A stretch of DNA of 64,000 bases from Syntrophobacterales bacterium Delta_02 (GTDB taxonomy: Bacteria > Desulfobacterota > Syntrophorhabdia > Syntrophorhabdales > Syntrophorhabdaceae), in the NCBI GenBank assembly GCA_001603955.1, contig LVAA01000014.1, forward strand, positions 1 through 64,000, written 5' to 3'. Within the stretch, counting starts at the first letter, position 1, and each line of letters opens with the position of its first letter. The position numbers were made by a program, and so were the translations under genes. Shown one piece after another: positions 52,091 through 61,571 of the stretch. The notes beneath the pieces were generated by a model. The model was not told the origin of the DNA and did not search any database. It saw only the letters and a program-made list of their open reading frames with translations.

Positions 52091-53446
52091 ATGAAGAGGG
52101 AGTTTGAAGAAGAATCCGCCATATTCGCCAGCATAGCCAAATGGTTCTTCCTTGCGACGTTGACCGGAGCGGTCATCGGTCTCGTGTCGGCGGGTTTCCT
52201 GAAGGCATTGAGTTTCAGCATTCAGGCGGGAGAAAGATACCCTTATTACTTCTTCCTCCTCCCCGCGGGTCTTCTTGTCAGCGTTTTCATCAGGAAGATG
52301 ACGGGTGACGAGACGAAAGGCTTGGGTGCGGAGATCGAGGCGGTGCATAAGAAATCCGGCAAGATCAAGCCCCGTGCCGTTTTCCTGAAGCTTGTCGCAA
52401 CGATAGTGACGGTGGCGACCGGGGGGTCGGCGGGAAAGGAAGGGCCTTGCGCGGAAATAGGGGCCGGCATTTCGTCGGTCCTGTCCGATGTTCTGAGGCT
52501 CAGCAAGTACGACAGGAAGAAACTCGTCATATGCGGGATAAGCGCCGGTCTGGCGGCGGTCTTCGGTACGCCGGTCTCGGGGGCCGTTTATGGCATAGAG
52601 GTCCTGGCTGTCGGCAGCATCCTTTACGATGTGCTCATGCCCGCCTTTGTTGCCGGGGTGACCGCCTACCATGTGTCGTCCGCTCTCGGGATCCAGTACT
52701 TCTCGTACAAGATCACCGTGGTGCCGGTGTTTGCCGAGGCATTCATGTTGAAGGTCGTAGCCGCGGGACTCTTCTTTGGACTTTGTTCTTTCTTGTTGAT
52801 CTATTCCTTGCGCATAGGGAAAGACATTACCGACAGGATAAAACTGAGCGAGCCGTTCGTGGCGGTGATAGGAGGTGCTGTCCTTGCGGGTCTCGCCTTT
52901 GCCGTGTCTCCCCAATATCTCGGTCTTGGCCTGAAGACGACGGAAAACGTGCTCAAAGGGGGGGATATCATCTGGTACGCTTTCCTGCTGAAGATCATCT
53001 TTACAAGCGTGACATTCAACAGCGGCGGGTGCGGGGGCATAGTGACCCCCATATTCTTCATCGGCGCGGCGGCGGGATCGGTGTTCGCGAAGGCCTTCGG
53101 GCTGGATCCGGCGACATTCGCAGCCCTCGGGGCGCTTTCGGTCATGGCGGGGGCGACAAATACCCCCATCGCCGCGAGCATCATGGCACTGGAGCTCTTC
53201 GGAACAGCCATAGCGCCCTACGCAACGATCGCGTGCGCGATGAGCTTTTTGATGACAGGGCACCGCAGTGTCTACCCTTACCAATTGCTGGGCGTGCAGA
53301 AATCGCACCTGCTTAAGGTCGACCTGGGAACGGAGATGGAGAATGTCCACGTTGAGGTCGACGAGAAGGTCGAAAATCTCGCTTCCCGCTTGCTGGCCCG
53401 CCTCAGGAGTTTCCGGAAGGCATTTTACCCGGATAAAGAGAAGTGA
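52091..53446 (+). CDS. ClC-family chloride channel/antiporter
   Basis: 451 residues with about 10-12 hydrophobic helices and a short cytosolic C-terminus. Filter-related motifs are GGSAGKEGPCAEIG near residue 116-129 (GKEGP in place of GREGP; the gating Glu is kept), FGTPVSGAVYGIE near 157, and the GGCGGIVTPIFFIGAAAG stretch near 315 that corresponds to GxFxP. The Arg to Lys change in the first motif is seen in some bacterial ClCs. Channel versus H+ antiporter activity cannot be decided by eye. GAGGAG precedes the ATG. Confidence 0.92.
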   Translation: MKREFEEESAIFASIAKWFFLATLTGAVIGLVSAGFLKALSFSIQAGERYPYYFFLLPAGLLVSVFIRKMTGDETKGLGAEIEAVHKKSGKIKPRAVFLKLVATIVTVATGGSAGKEGPCAEIGAGISSVLSDVLRLSKYDRKKLVICGISAGLAAVFGTPVSGAVYGIEVLAVGSILYDVLMPAFVAGVTAYHVSSALGIQYFSYKITVVPVFAEAFMLKVVAAGLFFGLCSFLLIYSLRIGKDITDRIKLSEPFVAVIGGAVLAGLAFAVSPQYLGLGLKTTENVLKGGDIIWYAFLLKIIFTSVTFNSGGCGGIVTPIFFIGAAAGSVFAKAFGLDPATFAALGALSVMAGATNTPIAASIMALELFGTAIAPYATIACAMSFLMTGHRSVYPYQLLGVQKSHLLKVDLGTEMENVHVEVDEKVENLASRLLARLRSFRKAFYPDKEK

Positions 53447-53559
53447 TGACACCGGCGAGACAAGGAATCTGGGCAAGTTCGGTGAAGACTGCTACAATTA
53501 TATAAGGTGGAAGGTAGGTCAGGGATTACGGGACCGATTCGTCAAGGAGGTTTTTCGAC

Positions 53560-54060
53560 ATGAAAACCCGCACATTCTTCCTGGTGGTCATCATTGCGGC
53601 GGTTGCCGTCTTCGTCGCTCTCAACTGGAACTCGTTTCTTGCGCCGACAACCCTTTCTCTGGGAGTGACCGCTGTTCAGGCGCCTTTAGGGTTGGTCATG
53701 CTTGGGCTTCTGGTCTTTCTCGCAGCGTTGTTCCTCATATTCGTGGTCTACCTGCAGACGTCCTTTCTCATCGAAGCCCGCCGCAATGCGAAGGAACTGC
53801 AGGCAAAACGGGAGCTTGCGGATAACGCCGAGGCCTCTCGCCTGACCGAATTGCGCGGGTACCTGGAAGCGGAGCTAAAGAGACAGGCAGACCTTGACGT
53901 CGAGTCGAGGGCCGCGGTGCTGACGAGGCTGGACCAGCTCGACCGCGATCTGCGTTCCGCGCTGGAACAGACGGGGAACGGTCTTTCCGCATACCTGGAT
54001 GAACTGGAAGACCGGCTGGAAAGACAGGGTTCGGCGTCGAGGCAGGACAGGTCCGAATAA
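53560..54060 (+). CDS. LapA-domain membrane protein
   Basis: 166 residues. Two membrane segments (about 5-22 and 43-66) form the LapA (DUF1049) domain, followed by a long coiled-coil tail (about 70-160) rich in Leu/Glu/Arg. LapA/YciS proteins work with LapB in regulating lipopolysaccharide synthesis in E. coli; this one lacks a lapB neighbour and has a much longer tail. AAGGAGG precedes the ATG. Confidence 0.8.
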   Translation: MKTRTFFLVVIIAAVAVFVALNWNSFLAPTTLSLGVTAVQAPLGLVMLGLLVFLAALFLIFVVYLQTSFLIEARRNAKELQAKRELADNAEASRLTELRGYLEAELKRQADLDVESRAAVLTRLDQLDRDLRSALEQTGNGLSAYLDELEDRLERQGSASRQDRSE

Positions 54061-54249
54061 CCGGCCCTCGGGTACTCCGACCTGCGTGCGCATTTCTTCT
54101 CAGTCCTTCTTGACACGATCGGCGTTCGTGCCAATAGCAGCTTGCCGGGGACAGACCTTCCGGCTCATTATCCTTGAAATCGTGAAAGGCCTGTAGGACA
54201 ATTGGGAGAAGCAGCGGGCAGCTTTCCGACGGTCCCAGAGACATGGCCT

Positions 54250-55542
54250 ATGATCAAAAGACTTCTCAAAAGATGCCTTCCTGGCGTTCTTGCATGTTTT
54301 TTGATATTCTGCGGCTTTGCCTGCAGAGAGACATCGACGGGCGTCCAGAAGGAAGATGGTGTCACCATTGTCTTCAAGCATGGAAAGATACCGGGTGACG
54401 CGGAACATTTCAGACAGCTTCTGCACCAATTCGAAAAGGAGAACCCGGACATACGGGTGGTGAGCGAGGCGCTGCCTTCCTCGACGGACGAGCAACATCA
54501 GTTCTACGTCATTAACCTCGACGCGAACTCTGCCGATTTCGACGTGCTCAGCATGGATGTCATATGGGTGCCGGAGTTTGCACGGGCCGGATGGCTGCGC
54601 GACTTGAGCAGTCTTCTGCCCGAGGCCGAGCGGCGGGATATCTTTCCCGGTCCCCTGAAGGCGGTGACTGCAAACGGCAGGGTATTTGCGATCCCATGGT
54701 ATATAGACGCGGGGCTCCTTTACTACAGGAAGGACCTGCTCGACGGCATCGGGGCAAGACCCCCGGCTACCTGGGGACAACTTGTCAGGCTCGCCGGCAA
54801 GATAACGAAGAACTCGGAAGGCATATACGGATTTATCTGGCAGGGCAAACAGTACGAGGGGCTTGTCTGCAATGTTCTGGAATACCTGTGGAGCCATGGG
54901 GGCGACGTGCTCGAGGACGGAAAGGTCGTGCTCAACAGTCCCGAAAATATCGCGGCGCTGACCCTGATGAGGGACCTCATCGCGAAGTACCGGGTTTCGC
55001 CCCCCCTTGTCACCACTCTCGTGGAAGAGTCTTCCCGGCACATTTTCGGAAACGGCAGGGCGGTTTTCATGAGGAACTGGCCGTATGCGTGGAACATCTT
55101 TCAAAGGGATGGGTCCCCGGTGAAGGGAAGGATCGCCGTCGCCCCGCTGCCGGCGGCACCTGGCAAATCCTCCGCTTCCACCCTGGGCGGCTGGCAGATA
55201 GGGGTGAACAGGAACTCGAGACATCCCCGGGCGGCAGAGCGTTTTGTCCGTTTCATCACCTCTCCGAAATCACAGAAAATCCTGGCGCTGACGATAGGAT
55301 ACAAGCCGACCCGCAGGTCGCTTTACCGCGACCCGGATCTGGTGAGGCACCAACCCTTCATCACCGGCCTTCACGACATCTTCATGAACGCTCGGCCCCG
55401 GCCGGTATCGCCTTATTACATGATGATGACCCAGGTCCTGCAGCCGGAGTTCAGCGCCGTTATCTCCGGCATCAAGACGCCAGCCGAGGCCCTGGCGTCC
55501 GCGGACAGGCAGATACGACACGTCCTTGGAGATGAACGGTGA
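54250..55542 (+). CDS. ABC importer substrate-binding lipoprotein (carbohydrate type)
   Basis: 430 residues from the ATG at 54250, giving a lipoprotein signal (LACFLIFCGFAC). SBP_bac_1 family: GVTIVFKHGKIPGDAEHFRQLLHQFEKENPDI-like start (in part), the YDVLSMDVIWVPEFARAGWL form near 100, and KDLLDGIGARPPATWGQL near 160, as in maltose/trehalose/glycerol-3-phosphate binders. First gene of a four-gene importer operon. Likely ligand: a sugar or trehalose-like compound, inferred from the two permease types. Confidence 0.92.
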   Translation: MIKRLLKRCLPGVLACFLIFCGFACRETSTGVQKEDGVTIVFKHGKIPGDAEHFRQLLHQFEKENPDIRVVSEALPSSTDEQHQFYVINLDANSADFDVLSMDVIWVPEFARAGWLRDLSSLLPEAERRDIFPGPLKAVTANGRVFAIPWYIDAGLLYYRKDLLDGIGARPPATWGQLVRLAGKITKNSEGIYGFIWQGKQYEGLVCNVLEYLWSHGGDVLEDGKVVLNSPENIAALTLMRDLIAKYRVSPPLVTTLVEESSRHIFGNGRAVFMRNWPYAWNIFQRDGSPVKGRIAVAPLPAAPGKSSASTLGGWQIGVNRNSRHPRAAERFVRFITSPKSQKILALTIGYKPTRRSLYRDPDLVRHQPFITGLHDIFMNARPRPVSPYYMMMTQVLQPEFSAVISGIKTPAEALASADRQIRHVLGDER

Positions 55543-56393
55543 GGCGCGTCGAGACCGGCACCTGGTTCGTGATGCCCGCTGTCCTCCTCCTGGCGGCGGT
55601 CACCATCTACCCGATCATTCACGTCATCTATCTCAGCCTCCATCGGAAGCTTCTCATCTTCGGCATATCCGAATTCACCGGGTTACAGAACTACCGTTTC
55701 CTCCTGCAGGACGAGCGTTTCTGGAGAGCCCTGGGAAACACCGCCTACTTCACCGGGCTTTCCGTTGTGATGGAGATCGTCCTGGGACTTGCCCTGGCCC
55801 TTCTCATGAACAGGGCCTTCAGGGGGAAAGGGTTGATGAGGGCACTGGTACTGGTACCCTGGGCCATTCCCACCGTTGTTTCCGCAAAGATGTGGGAATG
55901 GATATATAATGGTGATTTCGGGATCCTGAACTACCTTCTCGGGACAAAGGTGAACTGGCTGGGGGACCCTTTCTGGGCCCTCCACGCGGCGATCATGATG
56001 GACGTCTGGAAGACTACGCCCTTTGCGGCGATCCTCATTTTGGCCGGGCTGCAGCTCATTCCTGTCGACCTTTACAGCGCGGCCAGCATTGACGGGGCCG
56101 GTCCGGTCCGGCTGTTCCGGCACGTCACCCTCCCGCTTCTCAAGCCGGTGATACTGATAGTTCTCATCTTCCGTTCCCTCGATGCCTTCCGGGTCTTTGA
56201 CGCCGTGTACGTGCTCACGGGCGGGGGTCCGGCCAACACGACGGAAACCCTTTCGGTCTATGCCTACAAGGTGCTCTTCCAGACCCTCCAGATCGGTTAC
56301 GGCTCGGCCCTCGCCATCACGGTCTTCGTCTGCGTGGGCCTCATCGCGACGGGTTATATCCTGCTCATGGGCAGGAAGGCGGGGCTTCGATGA
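55539..56393 (+). CDS. ABC importer permease 1 (MalF/UgpA type)
   Basis: 284 residues, GTG start overlapping the SBP stop by 4 bases (GTGA). Six membrane segments. The EAA loop EAA---G appears as YSAASIDGAGPVRLFRHVTLPLLKP near residue 180. Forms the membrane dimer with the next gene product. Confidence 0.93.
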   Translation: MRRVETGTWFVMPAVLLLAAVTIYPIIHVIYLSLHRKLLIFGISEFTGLQNYRFLLQDERFWRALGNTAYFTGLSVVMEIVLGLALALLMNRAFRGKGLMRALVLVPWAIPTVVSAKMWEWIYNGDFGILNYLLGTKVNWLGDPFWALHAAIMMDVWKTTPFAAILILAGLQLIPVDLYSAASIDGAGPVRLFRHVTLPLLKPVILIVLIFRSLDAFRVFDAVYVLTGGGPANTTETLSVYAYKVLFQTLQIGYGSALAITVFVCVGLIATGYILLMGRKAGLR

Positions 56394-57202
56394 GAAAAGG
56401 CATGCTGTATCTCGCCGCACTTATTGTTGTCTCCTACTCTGTTGCACCCCTGGTGTGGCAATTCCTGACGAGCCTGAAGATGGATTACGAACTGACGCGG
56501 ATACCACCCCTGGTTCCCGAGATGCCCAGCCTGGCGCATTACATCGCCATATTCAGAGGCAGGATGTTCCTCAGGATCATCGCGAACAGCGCGCTCGTGG
56601 CATCGTGTACCACCATTCTGGCCCTTGCCGTCGGGTCGCTGTGTTCCTTCGGGCTCGCCAGGCTTGAAATACGGTACAAGGCACTGATCCTCGGGTTCGT
56701 CCTTTCCATATCCATGTTCCCGCCCATAGCCACCGTGAGCCCCCTGTACCTGATCATCAGGGCGGCGGGGCTTCGGGATACATGGCTGGCCCTCATCATC
56801 ACGTACACCACGTTTTCCCTTCCGCTGTCGATCTGGATCCTGACGAGCTTTTTCAGGGAGCTTCCCGATGAGATATATCGTGCATCCAGGGTCGACGGGT
56901 GCACGGTCTTTCAATCGTTCCTCAGGGTCGTTCTGCCCCTGGCCGCACCGGGGTTCTTCGCAACGGCCATCCTGGTGTTCATCTTTTCATGGAACGAGTT
57001 TCTCTACGCCCTGACCTTCACGTCAACGGAGGCCTCCCGCACCATTCCTGTCGCGATCGCCCTTTTCCCCGGACTCTACGAGATCCCGTGGGGGGAAATA
57101 GCCGCCGCGTCGGTCACCGTGACCGCCCCGCTGGTGGTGCTTGTTCTTGTTTTTCAGAGGAGGATCATCGAGGGGCTCACGGGAGGGGCCGTAAAAGGAT
57201 AG
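56390..57202 (+). CDS. ABC importer permease 2 (MalG/UgpE type)
   Basis: 270 residues, ATG in a 4-base overlap with permease 1. Six membrane segments; EAA loop IYRASRVDGCTVFQSFLRVVLPLAAPG near residue 162. The pair order (F then G type) and length are typical for carbohydrate importers. The ATPase gene follows 3 bases later. Confidence 0.93.
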   Translation: MRKGMLYLAALIVVSYSVAPLVWQFLTSLKMDYELTRIPPLVPEMPSLAHYIAIFRGRMFLRIIANSALVASCTTILALAVGSLCSFGLARLEIRYKALILGFVLSISMFPPIATVSPLYLIIRAAGLRDTWLALIITYTTFSLPLSIWILTSFFRELPDEIYRASRVDGCTVFQSFLRVVLPLAAPGFFATAILVFIFSWNEFLYALTFTSTEASRTIPVAIALFPGLYEIPWGEIAAASVTVTAPLVVLVLVFQRRIIEGLTGGAVKG

Positions 57203-57205
57203 ACC

Positions 57206-58273
57206 ATGGCAGGGATACGTCTTGAAAATGTGCAGAAAAGGTTCGGGAGCGTGACGGTCATCGGGGGTATGGACCTCTCCATTCACGATGGCGAGTTCTT
57301 CACCTTCGTGGGGCCGAGCGGATGCGGGAAGTCGACGATACTTAACATGCTCGCGGGGCTCGAGAGTGTCAGCGGCGGTGCGATCTACTTCGACGACGTT
57401 GCGGTGACGGACCTTTCGCCGCGCGAGCGCGACGTGGCCATGGTCTTTCAGAGCTACGCGCTCTATCCTCACATGACCGTCTACGACAACATGGCGTTCC
57501 CCCTCCGGATGAGGAAAAACGAACGGTCCCGGATAGAATCGGAGGTGACGCGGGCCGCGTCGATGCTCGGCCTTGCGGAGCTTCTTGAACGAAAACCCCG
57601 GGAGCTTTCAGGGGGGCAGAGGCAGCGCGTTGCCCTTGGGAGGGCCCTCGTCAGGTCGCCGAAGGTCTTCCTGATGGATGAGCCCCTGTCCAATCTCGAC
57701 GCCCGCCTGAGGCTGGAGACAAGGGGAGAGCTGAAGAGGCTGCACAAGCAGCTGGGGACGACGACCGTCTACGTCACCCATGACCAGGCCGAGGCGCTCA
57801 GTCTCTCCGACAGGATAGCAGTGCTGGACCGCGGCGATATCCGCCAGGTCGGGACGCCCCGGGAGGTGTATTCGGACCCGGCCAACACGTTCGTGGCAGG
57901 GTTCATGGGCAGCCCTTCGATGAACTTTGTACCTGCCGTCGTGAAACGGAAGGAGCCGCTCACGGTCGAGTGCAACGGTCTCGTCCTGTCTCCTGCGGTG
58001 AAACGGGTGCCGGAGGAAGACGGTGTCCTTGTCGGTGTGAGACCGGAGGACATCTCTGTATCGAAAAGGGTGAACGATGAGGGGATAACGGTCAGCGTAC
58101 TGCTCGTCGAACCCGCCGGCCCCTTTCACTGGGTGGATGTGGCATGGGGCCCGGCGGTCCTGAGGGGTATGGCTGAGGCGCAGGAGGACCTTGCGCCCGG
58201 CGACCGGGCACGCATGGCCTTTCGTTCAGATCAGACCCTTCTTTTTGAGGCGGCATCGGGTCTAAGGGTATGA
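57206..58273 (+). CDS. ABC importer ATPase (MalK/UgpC type)
   Basis: 355 residues. Walker A GPSGCGKST near residue 37-45, Q-loop VFQSYALYPHMTV near 80, signature LSGGQRQRVALGRAL near 133, Walker B VFLMDEPLSNLDA near 153 and H-loop VTHDQAEA near 190. A C-terminal TOBE/regulatory domain follows from about 235. Complete ATPase, last gene of the importer operon. Confidence 0.95.
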   Translation: MAGIRLENVQKRFGSVTVIGGMDLSIHDGEFFTFVGPSGCGKSTILNMLAGLESVSGGAIYFDDVAVTDLSPRERDVAMVFQSYALYPHMTVYDNMAFPLRMRKNERSRIESEVTRAASMLGLAELLERKPRELSGGQRQRVALGRALVRSPKVFLMDEPLSNLDARLRLETRGELKRLHKQLGTTTVYVTHDQAEALSLSDRIAVLDRGDIRQVGTPREVYSDPANTFVAGFMGSPSMNFVPAVVKRKEPLTVECNGLVLSPAVKRVPEEDGVLVGVRPEDISVSKRVNDEGITVSVLLVEPAGPFHWVDVAWGPAVLRGMAEAQEDLAPGDRARMAFRSDQTLLFEAASGLRV

Positions 58274-58478
58274 CGGGATGGCGTCAAGGGTGATATAATG
58301 GATTTGTCAAAAGCATGCATCGAATACAATCGGCAATGGGAAGCCCCGGTAGAAGAGAACAGGCAGCTAATATCTTGCAAATTATCTGAGATTACAGGAG
58401 AATTGGAGAGGCGGCGGCACAGTCGGGGGCCGGTCCGTCAAATGGATCGAGGGATTTGAGACCTCAGGGGGGTTGATC

Positions 58479-59390
58479 ATGCCGCAGATTCCACCGCTCT
58501 ACCTGGAGATACTGCAGAAGCTGGCCATTTCGGTCATTATCGCCTGCCTCGCCGTTGTCGTCAGCCGCATTGCCTCAAGGCTCCTGAGAAAGCGCGTCAA
58601 GGACGATCCTCAAATGCAGACATTGAGTGTGCTCGTCCGCAAGATCACCTACATTTCAGCCGTCGTGATCATTCTCGTGGTGGTCTTTGAGCTGGGCAGC
58701 AACTTCGGCACCGTTCTGGGTATCCTGGGGGCCGGCGTCGCCTTTGCCTCGCAGGAGGTGATAGGCTCCTTTGCCGGGTACCTGAACATAATCACCGGAA
58801 GCATATTCAGGATCGGCGACAGGATACGGATAGGCAATGTCGTCGGTGACGTTCTCGACATCAGCCTTCTGCGGACCACGGTTATGGAGATCGGGGAGTG
58901 GGTGAAGGCGGACCAGTACACGGGCAGGATAGTGAGCCTGGCGAACCGCGTGGTCTTCTCGGACCCCGTTTTCAACTACACCCAGCATTCGCGATACCTC
59001 TGGGACGAGATAATGATCCCCGTGACGTATGATACGAACTGGCGGCGCGCCATCGAGATCATTCTCGCAAAGGGGCAGGAACTGACCCTGAGGTTTCATG
59101 CCGAGGCGAGGGCGGAGTTCGAAGAGATGGCGAAGAAGTATCCCTCGCTCCCCGCGGTTCCCGTAGAGCCGGCCGTCTACATTGCCATGACGGACAACTG
59201 GATCGAGCTGACATTGCGCTACATCGTGGAAGCGAGAGAGCGCAGATCGATAAAAGGACAGATCCATGGGGAACTGCTCAAGTCTTTCGGCGAAGAGACG
59301 GACATCGCCGTGGCCTCGACGACCATTGATGTCGTGAAGTTCCCGCCATTGAGGATGAACGGCCCCGCCGCGGAGCCCCCGGTCCCCTGA
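58479..59390 (+). CDS. MscS-family mechanosensitive channel
   Basis: 303 residues from the ATG at 58479 (GGGGGG upstream); a TTG at 58473 is possible. Two to three N-terminal hydrophobic segments, then the pore helix GILGAGVAFASQEVIGSFAGYLNI near residue 80-103 (in part), and the cytosolic beta domain with RIGDRIRIG near 113. It should release solutes on osmotic downshock or carry a small regulatory flux. The C-terminal 100 residues are longer than in MscS of E. coli, as in larger YbdG-like members. Confidence 0.88.
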   Translation: MPQIPPLYLEILQKLAISVIIACLAVVVSRIASRLLRKRVKDDPQMQTLSVLVRKITYISAVVIILVVVFELGSNFGTVLGILGAGVAFASQEVIGSFAGYLNIITGSIFRIGDRIRIGNVVGDVLDISLLRTTVMEIGEWVKADQYTGRIVSLANRVVFSDPVFNYTQHSRYLWDEIMIPVTYDTNWRRAIEIILAKGQELTLRFHAEARAEFEEMAKKYPSLPAVPVEPAVYIAMTDNWIELTLRYIVEARERRSIKGQIHGELLKSFGEETDIAVASTTIDVVKFPPLRMNGPAAEPPVP

Positions 59391-59413
59391 TACAGACGCC
59401 CATGCAGCACCTC

Positions 59414-59677
59414 TCACCGGCCAGGATCGCGGATGGTTCCCGTACGGTTCCAGTTTCGGTCGTAGATACGGTCTTCCTTGATATAGCCCTGGAGGTCCCA
59501 GTTCTTGTCGTAGATCTTCTTCGTCGTTCCTCCGTCATCCCGGATGTATCCCTTGATGTTCCAGTTCCGGTCGTATATCTTCGTCGTTTCCCCGGCGGAT
59601 CCCGCAGCGACCGATCCGGCAAGGATCACCGAAGCTGCAAGACACGCCTGCCACAGCCTTCCGTGCGCTGTTTTCAC
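59414..59677 (-). CDS. Small exported protein with YDRNWN repeats
   Basis: 87 residues, GTG start with GGAGGAGG just upstream. Signal peptide (cleavage near AGSAG, residue 28). The mature part consists of three repeats of the form KIYDRNWNIKGYIRDDG. Such short tyrosine/tryptophan repeats are found in small secreted proteins of unknown role. Repetition suggests a binding or structural function. Confidence 0.75.
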   Translation of the reverse strand: MKTAHGRLWQACLAASVILAGSVAAGSAGETTKIYDRNWNIKGYIRDDGGTTKKIYDKNWDLQGYIKEDRIYDRNWNRTGTIRDPGR

Positions 59678-59882
59678 CTTGTCCTCCTCCTATCCATAGA
59701 CAGTTTTTCCGTCGTCGAGCGACGTCTACGAGGACGGCAACGAGAAAGATCCTGCAGTGAGCGCAAAGACCGATCACCCCCCTGCCCGGCACAAAGAACA
59801 CTCCCGCAGCCTCCTCCTGCCCGCACCAGTCACACAAAACACCCTCCTCACCATCACACCTCCCCGCATCGATCATGGCCAT
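59535..59882 (-). CDS. Possible small zinc-ribbon protein
   Basis: 115 residues if the full frame is used, with AAGGAG before the ATG. Two CxxC pairs (C17-C20, C40-C43) resemble a zinc ribbon, and a hydrophobic segment follows (FLVAVLVDV). The last half overlaps the repeat-protein gene in another frame, so the true protein may be shorter or the frame may be disturbed. Low certainty. Confidence 0.4.
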   Translation of the reverse strand: MAMIDAGRCDGEEGVLCDWCGQEEAAGVFFVPGRGVIGLCAHCRIFLVAVLVDVARRRKNCLWIGGGQGENSARKAVAGVSCSFGDPCRIGRCGIRRGNDEDIRPELEHQGIHPG

Positions 59883-59972
59883 CGCTCCTTTTGCTTATAT
59901 TCTAATGATGTGATGTGACAGCAGGGTGTCAGAAGGAAAAAAAACCAGACAAGGGTGTAGGGAGATCGTGTG

Positions 59973-60908
59973 CTATCCCTTTTTGCCGTGTTTCTCCATG
60001 GCGTTCTCGAGGTCATCCAGGAATGCGTCGCGCAATTCTTTCGGCTTTACGACCTCCACGTGGGGGATCCACTGGTGGATCCAGTTGCCGATCCCCAGAA
60101 AGCCGTTCACCCTGAAGGTCATCTCGATACGGCCGTCGGGGAGTTCGCGGTGCTGTTGGCTTGGGTGCCAGGTCTTTCTCAGGATGAGGGGCCTGTACGT
60201 TTCGTCGAATCTCAGGACCACATCGACGGGGTCGCCATCGATGAAGGCGCCGAAGCCTCCGGAGACCTCCTCTTCCGGGGTGAGCTGAGGGGGAACAAAA
60301 TACCTGTCCAGTACGGTCAGGGACTGGATGCGGTCGAGGGCAAAGGTCCTTGCCGCCTTGTCGGCGTGGTAATAGCCCCGGAAGTACCAGATGCCATTCG
60401 AGAAGAAAAGGTAATAGGGATCGACCTCGCTCCGGGTGGCGTTCTTCGCGTGGAAGCCCTTGTAGGTCATCTCGATCCTCTGGCGGTTGATGATCGCCCG
60501 GTGGATGGGCGTGATATAATGCTCCGTACCGGGTGAAACCGTATCGGGCGAGAGGACGATGTGATTAAGATCCAGTTTGTGCGCGACTGCAAGTTTCTCC
60601 TCGATGCTTCCCAGGCTTTTTTCCATCCCGGGACCGAAGTTGCCGAGCATCTTCCGGGCGAGGGAAAAGGCCAGGGTTTCCTCGATGGAGAGGTTTGGCT
60701 TCTTCAGGGTATACCCGCCGGTAAAGGCGTAGGTCCTCTTCTCGCGGTCATATTCGATGGGGAAGTTCGCGGTCTGCAGGGTGGTGATGTACCTGTGCAC
60801 GGTCCGCTTGCTCACTTCCAGCTCTTCCGTGAGCGAATCGGCCGTGACCCGTGTCCCGCCGTCTATTCTGTTCAGGATGATCAACAGTGAATCGAATTTG
60901 TACGACAT
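59973..60908 (-). CDS. WYL-domain transcriptional regulator
   Basis: 311 residues. N-terminal DeoR-like winged HTH (TADSLTEELEVSKRTVHRYITTL near residue 22-44) and a WYL domain from about 140 (RIEMTYKGF near 143; the YYLFFSNGIWYFRGYY block near 163 carries the W-Y-x variant), followed by a WCX part. Such regulators often bind nucleic-acid or nucleotide ligands and control defence or stress genes. No partner gene is directly adjacent. Confidence 0.9.
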   Translation of the reverse strand: MSYKFDSLLIILNRIDGGTRVTADSLTEELEVSKRTVHRYITTLQTANFPIEYDREKRTYAFTGGYTLKKPNLSIEETLAFSLARKMLGNFGPGMEKSLGSIEEKLAVAHKLDLNHIVLSPDTVSPGTEHYITPIHRAIINRQRIEMTYKGFHAKNATRSEVDPYYLFFSNGIWYFRGYYHADKAARTFALDRIQSLTVLDRYFVPPQLTPEEEVSGGFGAFIDGDPVDVVLRFDETYRPLILRKTWHPSQQHRELPDGRIEMTFRVNGFLGIGNWIHQWIPHVEVVKPKELRDAFLDDLENAMEKHGKKG

Positions 60909-61054
60909 TCATGCCCCCTTTTCGCCATCCCCAGCTTATAATAGCCGAGTGACAGCGTAATGTCACTATCTAAGACCATTTTTTCATTCTCTACCTCCGG
61001 GCCGGGACAAGCAAATACTTGTTTTTTTTATTGTTATGGCGGTATATTAATACA

Positions 61055-61519
61055 ATGAGAGACATTAACGTTATACAAAGGCTGTGTGTCCTCTGTCTCA
61101 TGATGACGGTTTTCTTCCCATGCCTCGTCATGGGAGAAGGGTTGTCGATAGGGAAAGCCAAGACGGGAAAGGGTGATGTTGTCGTTGTGCGCGCCGGCCA
61201 GAACATTCCCCTCAAGGTCGGCGACCGGCTTTACCAGAAGGATATCATACGGACGGGGAAGGATAGTGTTGTCGGGATCATTTTCGAGGACAATACGGTC
61301 CTGTCGCTGGGACCGAACAGCGAGATAGTCATCGATGAATATATCTTTGCCCCCGAGAAAGGCATACTGTCCATGGTTGCCCGTATGCTGAAAGGTACTG
61401 CTTCGTATCTGTCAGGCATCATAGGCAGGCAGTCGCCGGAGTCGGTGAAGTTCCATACCCCCGATGCCACGATCGGTATCCGTGGAACGCAATTCCTGGT
61501 CAGGGCTGAAGGCGGGTAA
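61055..61519 (+). CDS. FecR-domain exported protein
   Basis: 154 residues from the ATG at 61055. Signal peptide (residues 1-25), then a FecR domain (VRAGQNIPLKVGDRLYQKDIIRTGKDSVVGIIFEDNTVLSLGPNSEI, in part) ending with TPDATIGIRGTQFLV. This family often occurs with OmpA-like and CHASE2 genes, as here, in signalling or surface assemblies. It is short compared with many FecR proteins that continue with LysM or cyclic repeats. Confidence 0.85.
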   Translation: MRDINVIQRLCVLCLMMTVFFPCLVMGEGLSIGKAKTGKGDVVVVRAGQNIPLKVGDRLYQKDIIRTGKDSVVGIIFEDNTVLSLGPNSEIVIDEYIFAPEKGILSMVARMLKGTASYLSGIIGRQSPESVKFHTPDATIGIRGTQFLVRAEGG

Positions 61520-61571
61520 CCCGCGGTCCGGTAAGTTTCGGCAATATGCTGTTGTATCTGGCGGGACGAAC

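Noticed and set aside
51854-53476. 540-codon minus-strand frame opposite the ClC gene
   Set aside because: Antisense shadow; the ClC protein has family motifs and a ribosome site.
54100-55224. 374-codon minus-strand frame opposite the substrate-binding protein gene
   Set aside because: Antisense shadow of a clear ABC operon.
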